DNA from: an uncultured Flavobacteriaceae bacterium
Lineage (GTDB): Bacteria; Bacteroidota; Bacteroidia; Flavobacteriales; Flavobacteriaceae
Direction: 5' to 3'
NCBI GenBank assembly: GCA_937901915.1
Contig: CALGUD010000028.1
Span: forward strand, 8,475 to 72,474
DNA: 64,000 nt
In this document: positions 18,327 to 26,472 of the stretch, piece after piece
Layout: every line of letters begins with the position of its first letter
Position numbering within the stretch: the stretch's first letter is position 1
Position numbers and translations under genes: made by a program
Notes under the pieces: generated by a model
Database searches by the model: none
Seen by the model: the letters and a program-made list of their open reading frames with translations, nothing else
What the model was told of the DNA's origin: nothing

Positions 18327-18881
18327 TTAGATTGTCATAATCTCCTTTTCCTTAACAACCAACACATCGTCTACTTTTTGGATGTAAGTGTCGGTAAGCT
18401 TTTGAACATCAACTTCGGCATTTTTCTTCAGGTCTTCTGAAGCATCTAACTTTTTAATTTCCTTATTGGCTTCCTGACGGGCACTACGGATACTTACTTT
18501 AGCGTCTTCTGCCTCTGCTTTAGCCTGCTTAACAAGATTTTTTCTTCTTTCCTCGGTCAGTGGCGGAACATTAATAATGATCATTTCACCATTGTTCATA
18601 GGATTAAATCCGAGGTTTGCAACCATAATGGCATGTTCAATTACCTGTAACATGCTTTTTTCCCAGGGTTGTATAGAAATAGTACGTGCGTCTGGAGTAT
18701 TTACATTGGCAACCTGGCCCAACGGGGTTTGTGCACCGTAATAATCAACAAAAACACTAGCAACCATTGCCGGGCTTGCTTTGCCGGCACGGATATTCAC
18801 TAATTCTTTTTCGAGGTGCTTCATTGCAGCCTCCATAGATTCTTCTGTGCTATCTAAAATAAACGTTATTTCTTCATTCAT
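18327..18881 (-). CDS. frr: ribosome recycling factor
   Basis: The 184-residue protein has the full RRF length. It has the N-terminal coiled-coil segment with the RAGKASPAMV motif, the PPLTEERRKNLVKQAKAEAEDAK block (split here to stay short: PPLTEERRK, then KAEAEDAKVSIR), and the C-terminal helix. With EF-G it splits post-termination ribosomes. It lies 53 bases downstream of pyrH on the same strand, the conserved pyrH-frr order. Confidence 0.97.
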   Translation of the reverse strand: MNEEITFILDSTEESMEAAMKHLEKELVNIRAGKASPAMVASVFVDYYGAQTPLGQVANVNTPDARTISIQPWEKSMLQVIEHAIMVANLGFNPMNNGEMIIINVPPLTEERRKNLVKQAKAEAEDAKVSIRSARQEANKEIKKLDASEDLKKNAEVDVQKLTDTYIQKVDDVLVVKEKEIMTI

Positions 18882-18934
18882 AATTTAAATATCTTACTTT
18901 AATGAATAAAAATCAACTAAAATTATACCAAAAT

Positions 18935-19642
18935 TTAAAGATTAACTTTTGTGCCAATATTCTCTCCGGAAACTACCTTTAAAAGATTCCCTTTTTTATT
19001 CATATCAAAAACAACTATTGGCAATTCATTTTCCTGGCTTAAAGTAAAGGCAGTTGTATCCATAACTTTTAAACCTTTTCTTATCACATCTTCGAATGAA
19101 ATAAAGTCAAATTTAGTTGCAGATTTATCTTTTTCAGGATCTGATGTATAAATTCCGTCCACACGTGTACCTTTAAGGATTACATCTGCATTAATTTCAA
19201 TAGCTCTTAACACCGCAGCCGAATCAGTAGTGAAATATGGATTTCCGGTTCCTCCTCCAAAAATTACAACACGTTTTTTCTCTAAATGCCGTATAGCTCT
19301 TCTTCTTATAAAAGGTTCGGCTACTTCGTTAATTTTAATAGCTGACTGTAGTCGGGTTTGTATTCCCTCATCTTCCAGTGCACTTTGTAGGGCAAGGCCA
19401 TTAATAACAGTAGCAAGCATACCCATATGATCCCCCTGCACCCTGTCCATACCATTACTGGCTCCGGCAACACCTCTGAAAATGTTTCCTCCGCCAATAA
19501 CAACGGCAACTTCAATTCCTTTGTCTACAACTTGTTTAATTTCTTCAGCATATTCTTTAAGCCTGTTAGGGTCTATTCCGTATTGCCTTTCTCCCATGAG
19601 GGCCTCGCCGCTAAGCTTTAAAAGTATTCTTCTGTATTGCAT
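18935..19642 (-). CDS. pyrH: uridylate kinase
   Basis: The 235-residue enzyme phosphorylates UMP to UDP. The family motifs are visible: KLSGEALMG at the N terminus, VIGGGNIFRG near residue 50, GDHMGMLATVIN near 70, and GGTGNPYFTTDSAA near 130, with KGTRVDGIY in the nucleotide-binding part. It is co-directional with frr downstream. A TATCTTTG -7-like box lies on this strand at 19664-19671. Confidence 0.97.
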   Translation of the reverse strand: MQYRRILLKLSGEALMGERQYGIDPNRLKEYAEEIKQVVDKGIEVAVVIGGGNIFRGVAGASNGMDRVQGDHMGMLATVINGLALQSALEDEGIQTRLQSAIKINEVAEPFIRRRAIRHLEKKRVVIFGGGTGNPYFTTDSAAVLRAIEINADVILKGTRVDGIYTSDPEKDKSATKFDFISFEDVIRKGLKVMDTTAFTLSQENELPIVVFDMNKKGNLLKVVSGENIGTKVNL

Positions 19643-19828
19643 GCTTTTTTAAGATGAGTTGTGCAAAGATAATTATATATCTTAATTTTAAAAGAATTCT
19701 TGGATGCTTACATAGGGTTTCCGTTAAAAATGTTTCCTGAGAATACAATGAAAAATAAACCCAGGTTGATTTAGAAGCTTTCAAAACATTAGGTAATAGA
19801 ATTTAAATTTTCTGAATTTCATCAAAAA

Positions 19829-19857
19829 AAAGAGGCTGAAATTAAGACAGCCTCTTT
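19829..19857 (-). terminator. terminator after tsf
   Basis: AAAGAGGCTG (19829-19838) pairs with CAGCCTCTTT (19848-19857). On the minus strand the stem is followed by seven T residues. It ends the rpsB-tsf unit before pyrH. Confidence 0.88.
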
Positions 19858-19881
19858 AGTTAATAATATATTTTTGAAAGA

Positions 19882-20706
19882 TTATCCTAATGCAACTCTT
19901 TCAAAAGCAGTAATTTTTAAATCCGGGTTAACCGATTTTACATAAGCGGCAACACTTAGTTTGCTGTCTTTAATAAAATCCTGGTTTACCAGTGTATTAT
20001 CTTTAAAGAAACGTTGTAATTTCCCTTTGGCGATGTTGTCTAACATAGCTTCAGGTTTTCCTTCACCTCTTAACTGCTCTTTAGCAATTTCAATTTCTTT
20101 CTCAATTACAGACGGGTCAACACCTTTTTCATCCAGGGCAACCGGATTCATAGCCGCTGCCTGCATGGCCACATCTTTTGCGACATTTTCAGCGCCCTCT
20201 ACATTTGCAGAAAGTCCAACCAACGTTGCAATTTTATTCCCGGCATGTATATAAGAGCCTACAAAAGGTGCATTGAGCTTTTTAAAGCTTCCGATTTCAA
20301 TTTTTTCTCCGATTACACCTGTTTGCTCAGTAAGTTTATCGGCCACGGAAACGCCTTTGTAGTCTGCTTCCAGAAACGAATTTAAATCCGAATAGCCCAG
20401 GGCTAACTCTGCTAAATCATTTGCCAATGACACAAAAGATTCGTTTTTAGCAACAAAGTCTGTTTCACAATTTAGCGAAACAATAACACCGGAAGTGTTG
20501 TCTTTATTTACTTTTGCTAAAACTGCTCCTTCAGACGATTCTCTGTCTGCTCTTTTTGCAGCAACTTTCTGTCCTTTTTTACGTAAAACTTCAATTGCTT
20601 TATCAAAATCACCATCAGCTTCAACAAGTGCCTTTTTACAATCCATCATGCCTGCGCCTGTGACTTTTCTTAATTTATTTACATCTGCAGCTGTAATAGT
20701 TGCCAT
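19882..20706 (-). CDS. tsf: elongation factor Ts
   Basis: The 274-residue guanine-nucleotide exchange factor for EF-Tu. The N-terminal UBA-like region carries VNKLRKVTGAGMMDCKKAL, and the core contains NCETDFVAKNE, which contacts EF-Tu. A C-terminal region binds the EF-Tu coiled coil. It follows rpsB by 83 bases, the nearly universal rpsB-tsf order, and is closed by a terminator. Confidence 0.97.
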   Translation of the reverse strand: MATITAADVNKLRKVTGAGMMDCKKALVEADGDFDKAIEVLRKKGQKVAAKRADRESSEGAVLAKVNKDNTSGVIVSLNCETDFVAKNESFVSLANDLAELALGYSDLNSFLEADYKGVSVADKLTEQTGVIGEKIEIGSFKKLNAPFVGSYIHAGNKIATLVGLSANVEGAENVAKDVAMQAAAMNPVALDEKGVDPSVIEKEIEIAKEQLRGEGKPEAMLDNIAKGKLQRFFKDNTLVNQDFIKDSKLSVAAYVKSVNPDLKITAFERVALG

Positions 20707-20789
20707 TTTTTAAAAATTTATGAGTTAAATAAGATCTATATGAATCCTTTCATTTAAAAGATTCCGTATTTAAATTATTATAATATATA

Positions 20790-21647
20790 TTAATCTTCTT
20801 CACTTTCTGAAACAACTTCTTTTTCAGCTTTTGCTTCTTTTCCGGCTTTAGCTTCCTTTTCAGGTTTTCCTTCTTTCTCCTCTTTATCTGCTTTTGCTTT
20901 CTTTTCAGCTTTAGGTTTTTTTTCTCCGCCTTCTTCTTTGTCAACTTCTTTGTCAGCTTTTCTGTCGGCTAAACCTTCAGCGATGGCTTCAGTAACAAGA
21001 GATAAAACTTTTTCAATTGATTTTGAAGCATCATCATTTGACGGGATCACATATTGTACTTCTCTTGGGTCAGAGTTCGTATCAACCATTGCGAATATTG
21101 GAATGTTTAATTTTTGAGCTTCTTTTACTGCGATGTGCTCACGCATGGTATCTACAATAAACAATGCGCCCGGTAAACGGGTCATGTCAGCAATAGAACC
21201 TAAGTTTTTATCTAATTTAGCCCTTAAACGGTCTACTTGTAGTTTTTCTTTTTTAGAGAGGGTATCGAATGTACCGTCTTTTTTCATTCTATCAATGGAA
21301 GTCATTTTTTTAATGGCTTTTCTGATAGTAACAAAATTGGTAAGCATCCCACCCGGCCATCTTTCTGTGATGTATGGCATGTTTACTGCTGCCGCTTTTT
21401 CAGATACGATATCTTTGGCTTGTTTTTTAGTTGCTACGAATAATACTTTTCTACCTGAAGAAGCTATTTTTTTAAGAGCTTCGTTGGCTTCTTCTATTTT
21501 AGCAGCGGTTTTGTATAAATTGATTACGTGAATACCATTACGCTCCATGTAGATATAGGGAGCCATATTCGGATTCCATTTTCTGGTTAAGTGGCCAAAA
21601 TGCACACCAGCTTCCAGTAAGTCTTTTACTTCTACTTTTTTTGACAT
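20790..21647 (-). CDS. rpsB: 30S ribosomal protein S2 with acidic-basic C-terminal tail
   Basis: Residues 1-225 are a standard S2 (LLEAGVHFGHLTRKWNP, ITERWPGGMLTNF, NLGSIADMTRLP, SNDDA). Residues about 230-285 form a low-complexity tail of lysine and glutamate blocks (KAEKKAKADKEEKEGKPEKE). The tail makes it about 40-50 residues longer than proteobacterial S2; lysine/glutamate extensions are common on flavobacterial ribosomal proteins. A structured leader candidate lies upstream (21675-21732 and 21796-21815). Confidence 0.96.
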   Translation of the reverse strand: MSKKVEVKDLLEAGVHFGHLTRKWNPNMAPYIYMERNGIHVINLYKTAAKIEEANEALKKIASSGRKVLFVATKKQAKDIVSEKAAAVNMPYITERWPGGMLTNFVTIRKAIKKMTSIDRMKKDGTFDTLSKKEKLQVDRLRAKLDKNLGSIADMTRLPGALFIVDTMREHIAVKEAQKLNIPIFAMVDTNSDPREVQYVIPSNDDASKSIEKVLSLVTEAIAEGLADRKADKEVDKEEGGEKKPKAEKKAKADKEEKEGKPEKEAKAGKEAKAEKEVVSESEED

Positions 21648-21674
21648 TTTTTTGATAGTTTACGTTCCGTTGAA

Positions 21675-21732
21675 TTTAGCAATGTTGAAGTGGTCACGCT
21701 TTTGCGATTGCCTTCAGCATTTGGATGCTAAA
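21675..21732 (-). other. structured leader candidate upstream of rpsB
   Basis: The arms TTTAGCA (21675-21681) and TGCTAAA (21726-21732) can pair. An inner hairpin AGCAT (21716-21720)/ATGCT (21725-21729) uses part of the same right arm, so the two would compete or switch. A separate stem, TTCCGATA (21796-21803)/TATCGGAA (21808-21815), sits further upstream and may instead end the rpsI transcript. The whole 233-base interval between rpsI and rpsB holds no gene. An autoregulatory S2-binding leader is an inference only. Confidence 0.35.
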
Positions 21733-21880
21733 CTAACCTGAGATTTATAATCTGCAGGAAAACAAAATTTAATTAATAATAACTCTAACGTTCTGTTCCG
21801 ATAACTCTATCGGAAAGAGAATATTCAATAACTTAATGTAATATTTCCGTAGCCCAATAAATAGGATAAGAAATATATGA

Positions 21881-22267
21881 TTAACGTTTAGAGAACTGGA
21901 ATTTTTTACGAGCTTTCTTCTGACCGAATTTTTTACGTTCAACCATTCTTGGGTCTCTCGTTAATAAACCTTCAGGTTTAAGCGTAATCCTGTGCTCGGC
22001 ATCTACCTCACAAAGAGCTCTTGAGATGCCTAAACGAACAGCTTCTGCCTGTCCGGTAACACCACCACCATATACATTAACAGTAATATCATAAGTTTCA
22101 ACATTATCCGTAAGGGTTAATGGTTGTTTAACTTTGTATTGTAATGTAGCAGTTGGGAAGTAAACGCTTAAATCTTTTTTGTTTATAGTGATGTTTCCTT
22201 TACCTTCAGAAACATAAACACGGGCAACAGCAGTTTTTCTTCTGCCAATTTTGTGAATCACTTCCAT
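21881..22267 (-). CDS. rpsI: 30S ribosomal protein S9
   Basis: The 128-residue protein has the S9 motifs IGRRKTAVARVYV at the N terminus and VYGGGVTGQAEAVRLGISRAL in the middle, with the basic C-terminal tail ending KKARKKFQFSKR that reaches the P-site tRNA. Its start ATG shares one base with the rplM stop (TAATG), so the two are translationally coupled. Confidence 0.97.
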   Translation of the reverse strand: MEVIHKIGRRKTAVARVYVSEGKGNITINKKDLSVYFPTATLQYKVKQPLTLTDNVETYDITVNVYGGGVTGQAEAVRLGISRALCEVDAEHRITLKPEGLLTRDPRMVERKKFGQKKARKKFQFSKR

Positions 22268-22722
22268 TATTTAAAATCGTTTAGATTAATTACAGTAGGT
22301 TTTTGTGCTTCATGATTGTGTTCAGCTCCTACATGTACTTTTAGGTTTCGGAATAAATCTGCACCAAGTTTGTTTTTAGGCAGCATTCCTTTTATTGACT
22401 TTTCAACCAAACGGGCCGGATCTTTTTTGAAAAGTTCCAGGGCAGTCTGACTTCTCTGGCCTCCAGGATAACCTGTGTGACTGATATAAGTTTTTTCAGT
22501 CCACTTATTCCCTGTTAAGTTGATTTTTTCCGCGTTTATAACAACTACGTTGTCACCACAATCAACGTGCGGCGTAAAATTAGGCTTGTGCTTACCTCTA
22601 AGAAGCTTTGCAACTTTAGAAGCAAGGCGTCCCAAAGCCTGTCCATCAGCATCAACCAGAACCCACTGCTTGTCTGCAGTAGCCTTATTTGCCGAAATTG
22701 TTTTGTAGCTTAATGTATTCAC
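22267..22722 (-). CDS. rplM: 50S ribosomal protein L13
   Basis: The 151-residue length is standard for L13 with the GTG at 22720-22722 as start. This gives NTLSYKTISANKATADK, the conserved flavobacterial N terminus. An open frame extends 28 codons further upstream, but that would run through the leader hairpin and past the promoter and is not conserved. Motifs include GRLASKVAKLLRGKHKP, DCGDNVVVINAEKI and the late MLPKNKLG. Coupled to rpsI by a TAATG overlap. Confidence 0.96.
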   Translation of the reverse strand: MNTLSYKTISANKATADKQWVLVDADGQALGRLASKVAKLLRGKHKPNFTPHVDCGDNVVVINAEKINLTGNKWTEKTYISHTGYPGGQRSQTALELFKKDPARLVEKSIKGMLPKNKLGADLFRNLKVHVGAEHNHEAQKPTVINLNDFK

Positions 22723-22753
22723 ATCAAATCTTTTAATTATTAAACATTCCATA

Positions 22754-22785
22754 CCAATCCCAACCCAGATTAGTATCGGGATCGG
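22754..22785 (-). other. hairpin at the 5' end of the rplM transcript
   Basis: On the minus strand CCGATCCC (from 22785) pairs with GGGATTGG (to 22754), eight base pairs with one G-T wobble, enclosing a second CCC/GGG pairing. It begins within a few bases of the start predicted from the promoter at 22796-22827 and ends 31 bases before the GTG, which is the position expected of a ribosomal-protein autoregulatory leader. Confidence 0.5.
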
Positions 22786-22795
22786 AAATGGGGTG

Positions 22796-22827
22796 CAAAT
22801 GTACAATTATAAATTTTAATTACAAAT
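22796..22827 (-). promoter_or_regulatory. probable promoter of rplM-rpsI
   Basis: On the minus strand a TTTG (22824-22827) is followed after 20 bases by TACATTTG (22796-22803), matching the phylum's -33/-7 pattern. It would start a transcript of about 65 bases of leader before rplM. Confidence 0.6.
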
Positions 22828-22974
22828 ACTCAATGCATTAATATTTAACCATACATACATTCTTTTATAAAGATGATAAATCGTTTTTTGATGTTAATTT
22901 TTACTAAATAGAAATAAAAACTGTAACAGTTTCGTTTTTTTGATATCATTATCCTAAACTAACCAACCTAATAG

Positions 22975-25643
22975 ATGTATTCATCAAAATTAACTTTCAT
23001 TCTTTTTTTAATCCTAATATTTACCTATACGTGTTTTTCACAGGAAAGCAAAACAAATACTATTTCCGTTCCCAAAAGAATTTACACTACAAATTCAATT
23101 GAAAGTTTATCTCCTCCTGTCATTGATGGTATATTGACTGATGAAAGCTGGAATGTTGTAGAATGGGCCACCGATTATATTCAGAGAGAACCAGAAGAAA
23201 ATGTTCCTCCTACTGAACAGACTAAGTTTAAGATCGTGTATGATGAGAAAAACCTGTATGTAGCATTTAAGTGCTACGATAAAGAGCCTGAGAAAATTGT
23301 AAAACGTATGTCAAGACGGGATGGCTTTGAAGGAGATTGGGTTGAGATTAATTTTGACAGCTATCACGATTTAAGGTCCGGATTTTCATTTACAATTTCT
23401 GCATCCGGGGTAAAAGGCGATGAGGCCATTTCCTTAAACGGGAATAACTGGGATGGGAGCTGGGACCCTATATGGTATGTAAAAACCAATATAGATGAAG
23501 AAGGTTGGGCAGCCGAAATGCGTATTCCTTTAAGCCAGTTACGCTTTGGCAAAAGCGAAGAACAGGTTTGGGGGTTGCAATCCACCAGGAGGTATTTTCG
23601 TAATGAAGAGCGCTCTATATGGCAGCGTGTTCCGCGTGATGCGCCGGGTTGGGTGAGTGAATTTGGAGAACTGCATGGATTAAAAAACCTGGTGCCACAA
23701 AAACAATTTGAAATTCAACCTTACACTGTGGCCTCCCTTGAAACATATGAAGCTGAGGAAGGAAATCCTTATGCAGATGGGAGTGATGCTAAAATAAATG
23801 GTGGAATTGATGGCAAAATTGGCATTACCAATGATCTGACTTTAGATTTTACAATTAATCCGGATTTCGGACAGGTAGAAGCTGATCCGTCGGCTATTGC
23901 CCTGGATGGGTTTCAGATATTTTCCGGGAACAAAGGCCGTTTTTTGTGCAAAACAAGAATATTTTTGATTATCAAGTAGCCAGTACACAAGCTGGTACTA
24001 CCGGCGGGTCGGATAATATTTTTTATTCCAGAAGGATAGGGAGGAGCCCGCAGGGTTATGTTGATACTGAGGATAATGAATATGCTGAACATCCTGGAAA
24101 CACAACGATACTTGGTGCGGCAAAATTTAGCGGTAAGACAAAAAACGGATGGGCCATTGGTATATTAGAGAGTATAACCTCTGAAGAATATGCAAAAGTT
24201 AATGCCAATGGAAGTGAAAGAAAGGAATTGGTTGAACCGCTTACCAATTATTTTGTTGGAAGGCTTCAAAAAGATTTTAATGACCGGAATACATACATTG
24301 GGGGGATATTTACTGCTACAAACAGGGGGGAATTTAGTGAACATATCGATTTTTTACATAAATCGGCTTATACAGGCGGATTCGATTTTAAACACCAATG
24401 GAAAAACAGGGCATGGTATATAGGTGGCGATATCATAATGAGTCATGTAACGGGAACTGAAGAGGCTATAAAAAATACTCAGGAAAGTATTACCCGGTTG
24501 TACCAACGAATAGATGCAAGCCACATAGAGGTTGATTCCACCAGAACTTCATTGTCCGGGCATGGAGGAAATTTTCAAATAGGAAAAGCCGGTAGCGGAA
24601 ACCTGAATTTCGAAAGTGGTGTAACATGGCGATCACCCGGTTTAGAACTCAATGATATAGGTTTTTTACGTCAGGCAGATAATATTACTCACTACACATG
24701 GACAGGTTACAGGATCACGAAACCTTTTTCTGTTTTCAGGACAATGCGTTTTAACTATAACCACTGGAGTGAATGGGATTTTGAAGGAGTACATAACAGA
24801 CTTGCATGGAATGTAAATACAAATGCTACCTTTAAAAACAACTGGCAGGTTGGGACAGGAGGTAACTTTTCACCTAAAAATTATAGTAATACTGCATTGC
24901 GGGGAGGCCCTAAATTAAGAATGGCCAATGAGTTAAGTAATTCGGTATATGTGAATAGTGACTACAGGAAAAAATTCAGGTACGGAGCTGAAACTTTTTT
25001 CGGATGGGGCAAAGAAGATGCCTATAAAGTTGATGAATACAGTTTTTATTTAACCTACCAGCCACTGGATGCTTTAACAATATCTTTAAATCCTGCCTTT
25101 TCCAAAAATCATAATAAACTTCAGTATGTAGATAATCTTGATACACCAAATGGGGTCAGGTACCTGAATGCTGAGATTAACCAGGAAACTTTACGTATGT
25201 CCCTTAGGTTAAACTATAATATTAATCCGAATCTCACCATACAGTACTGGGGGCAGCCTTTTATCTCCAGGGGAAGATATTCAAAATTCAAATATATAAC
25301 CGATCCACTTGCCGGAACATTCAATAACAGGTTTTTTCAGTATAATGAGGCACAACTTGCTTTTAACGAAGGAGACGAAGAATATCAGGTTGATGAAAAC
25401 ACAGACGGAACAACAGAGTATTCTTTTAGTGACCCTGATTTCTCTGTAGTTGAATTCCGGTCTAACCTTGTTTTAAGATGGGAATATATTCCGGGATCAG
25501 AAATATTCCTGGTGTGGTCACAGGGAATTTCCAATTCCGGAAATCCGGCAGATGATTTATTCAGAGGCTTGGAAACAAATGTTTTAAGGACTCAACCTCA
25601 AAATATTTTTTTAGTGAAAGCCACATACCGGTTTGTGCTTTGA
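22975..25643 (+). pseudogene. DUF5916 outer-membrane protein interrupted by a one-base frameshift
   Basis: Two frames together encode one protein of about 889 residues. The N-terminal part (22975 to about 23923) has a signal peptide (FLILIFTYTCFSQ), then a carbohydrate-binding family 9-like domain (PPVIDGILTDESWN, YDEKNLYVAFKCYDKEP). The C-terminal part (from about 23925 to 25643) is the DUF5916 barrel, starting with an NIFDYQVA strand, then FYSRRIGRSPQGY, and ending with an aromatic strand (KATYRFVL). The frames join at TTTT (23920-23923): one extra T restores ...QIFFREQRPFF..., which matches the family's usual junction. The upstream frame instead runs off into a non-conserved tail that ends at 23979. 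Either the gene is truly broken or a base is missing from the assembly. Without the frameshift it would be an outer-membrane protein of unknown function. Confidence 0.82.
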
Positions 25644-25758
25644 TTTTAGGATAATCAATGTTAAATCACATTACAGCATATAGAGGTTTGCGAGATTGCT
25701 AAAATCTCTTAGTTGTATGGTTAGATAATACCTTTTTTGACTTCTCAATAAGCCCTGA

Positions 25759-26472
25759 TTATGGTGATGCCAGCTTAAATACTTTATGAGAGGTTGATGA
25801 GTTTCCTTTATAGTCGATCGCAACAACTTTAATATAATATGTAGTATTATATAGTATTGATTGATTCAGAATTTTATTTTCATTCACTCCTAAGTTTTCA
25901 AGAAGTAAAGGTGGTTCAGTATCCGTGCCAAAATACACATCATAACTGTCGAGGTCATTGTCCAAATCGTTGGTTTGCCATACAATATCTATAGTTCCAT
26001 CTTCATTATCGGTTAATGCTATTTCAGCAGGAAATGGTGCATAGTTTTCAACTTTTTCTCCCCTGGAGTAGAAACTCCATGTTTCACTACTTTTTGATTT
26101 TCCATCTAAAGTTGCATCAACTTTCCACGAATAGGAATGTCCCATTTCTACATCGACTTCTACAGATGATGCTACGGAGGTGTATGTTGTGGATACAGAA
26201 GTTGCATTATCGATTAAATTAATAGTGTAAGATTTTGCGTTTTCCGATGGTTTCCATGTTAGTAGTATATGGTTTAGACTGCCACCAACTGTATAATCAC
26301 CTTCTACACATAATGAATTATTTTCGGGGGTAGAAAGATTAAAGGATCCCAATTCCGTGGTAGGGTTTTCCGGATCTGGCGGGTTGTTCCCCCCATCATC
26401 TCCACCACCTCCACAAGAAATACTTAATAGTAAAAGGGAACAGACAAATATATATGCTACTAATTTTTTCAT
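25759..26472 (-). CDS. lipoprotein with fibronectin III-like domains
   Basis: The 237-residue product starts with a lipoprotein signal (LLLLSISC, Cys20) followed by a glycine-rich GGGGDDGGNNPPDPENP linker. Two beta-sandwich domains resembling fibronectin type III follow, at about residues 42-140 (ILLTWKPSENAKSYTINL) and 143-237 (DIVWQTNDLDNDLDSYDVYFGTD). Its ATG overlaps the stop of the large LRR protein by four bases (ATGA at 26469-26472), so the two are translated together and probably act together at the cell surface. No enzyme motif is visible. A glycan- or protein-binding anchor is plausible. Confidence 0.82.
   Translation of the reverse strand: MKKLVAYIFVCSLLLLSISCGGGGDDGGNNPPDPENPTTELGSFNLSTPENNSLCVEGDYTVGGSLNHILLTWKPSENAKSYTINLIDNATSVSTTYTSVASSVEVDVEMGHSYSWKVDATLDGKSKSSETWSFYSRGEKVENYAPFPAEIALTDNEDGTIDIVWQTNDLDNDLDSYDVYFGTDTEPPLLLENLGVNENKILNQSILYNTTYYIKVVAIDYKGNSSTSHKVFKLASP

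Noticed and set aside
19961..20254. 97-codon plus-strand frame opposite tsf
   Set aside because: Shadow of the conserved tsf gene.
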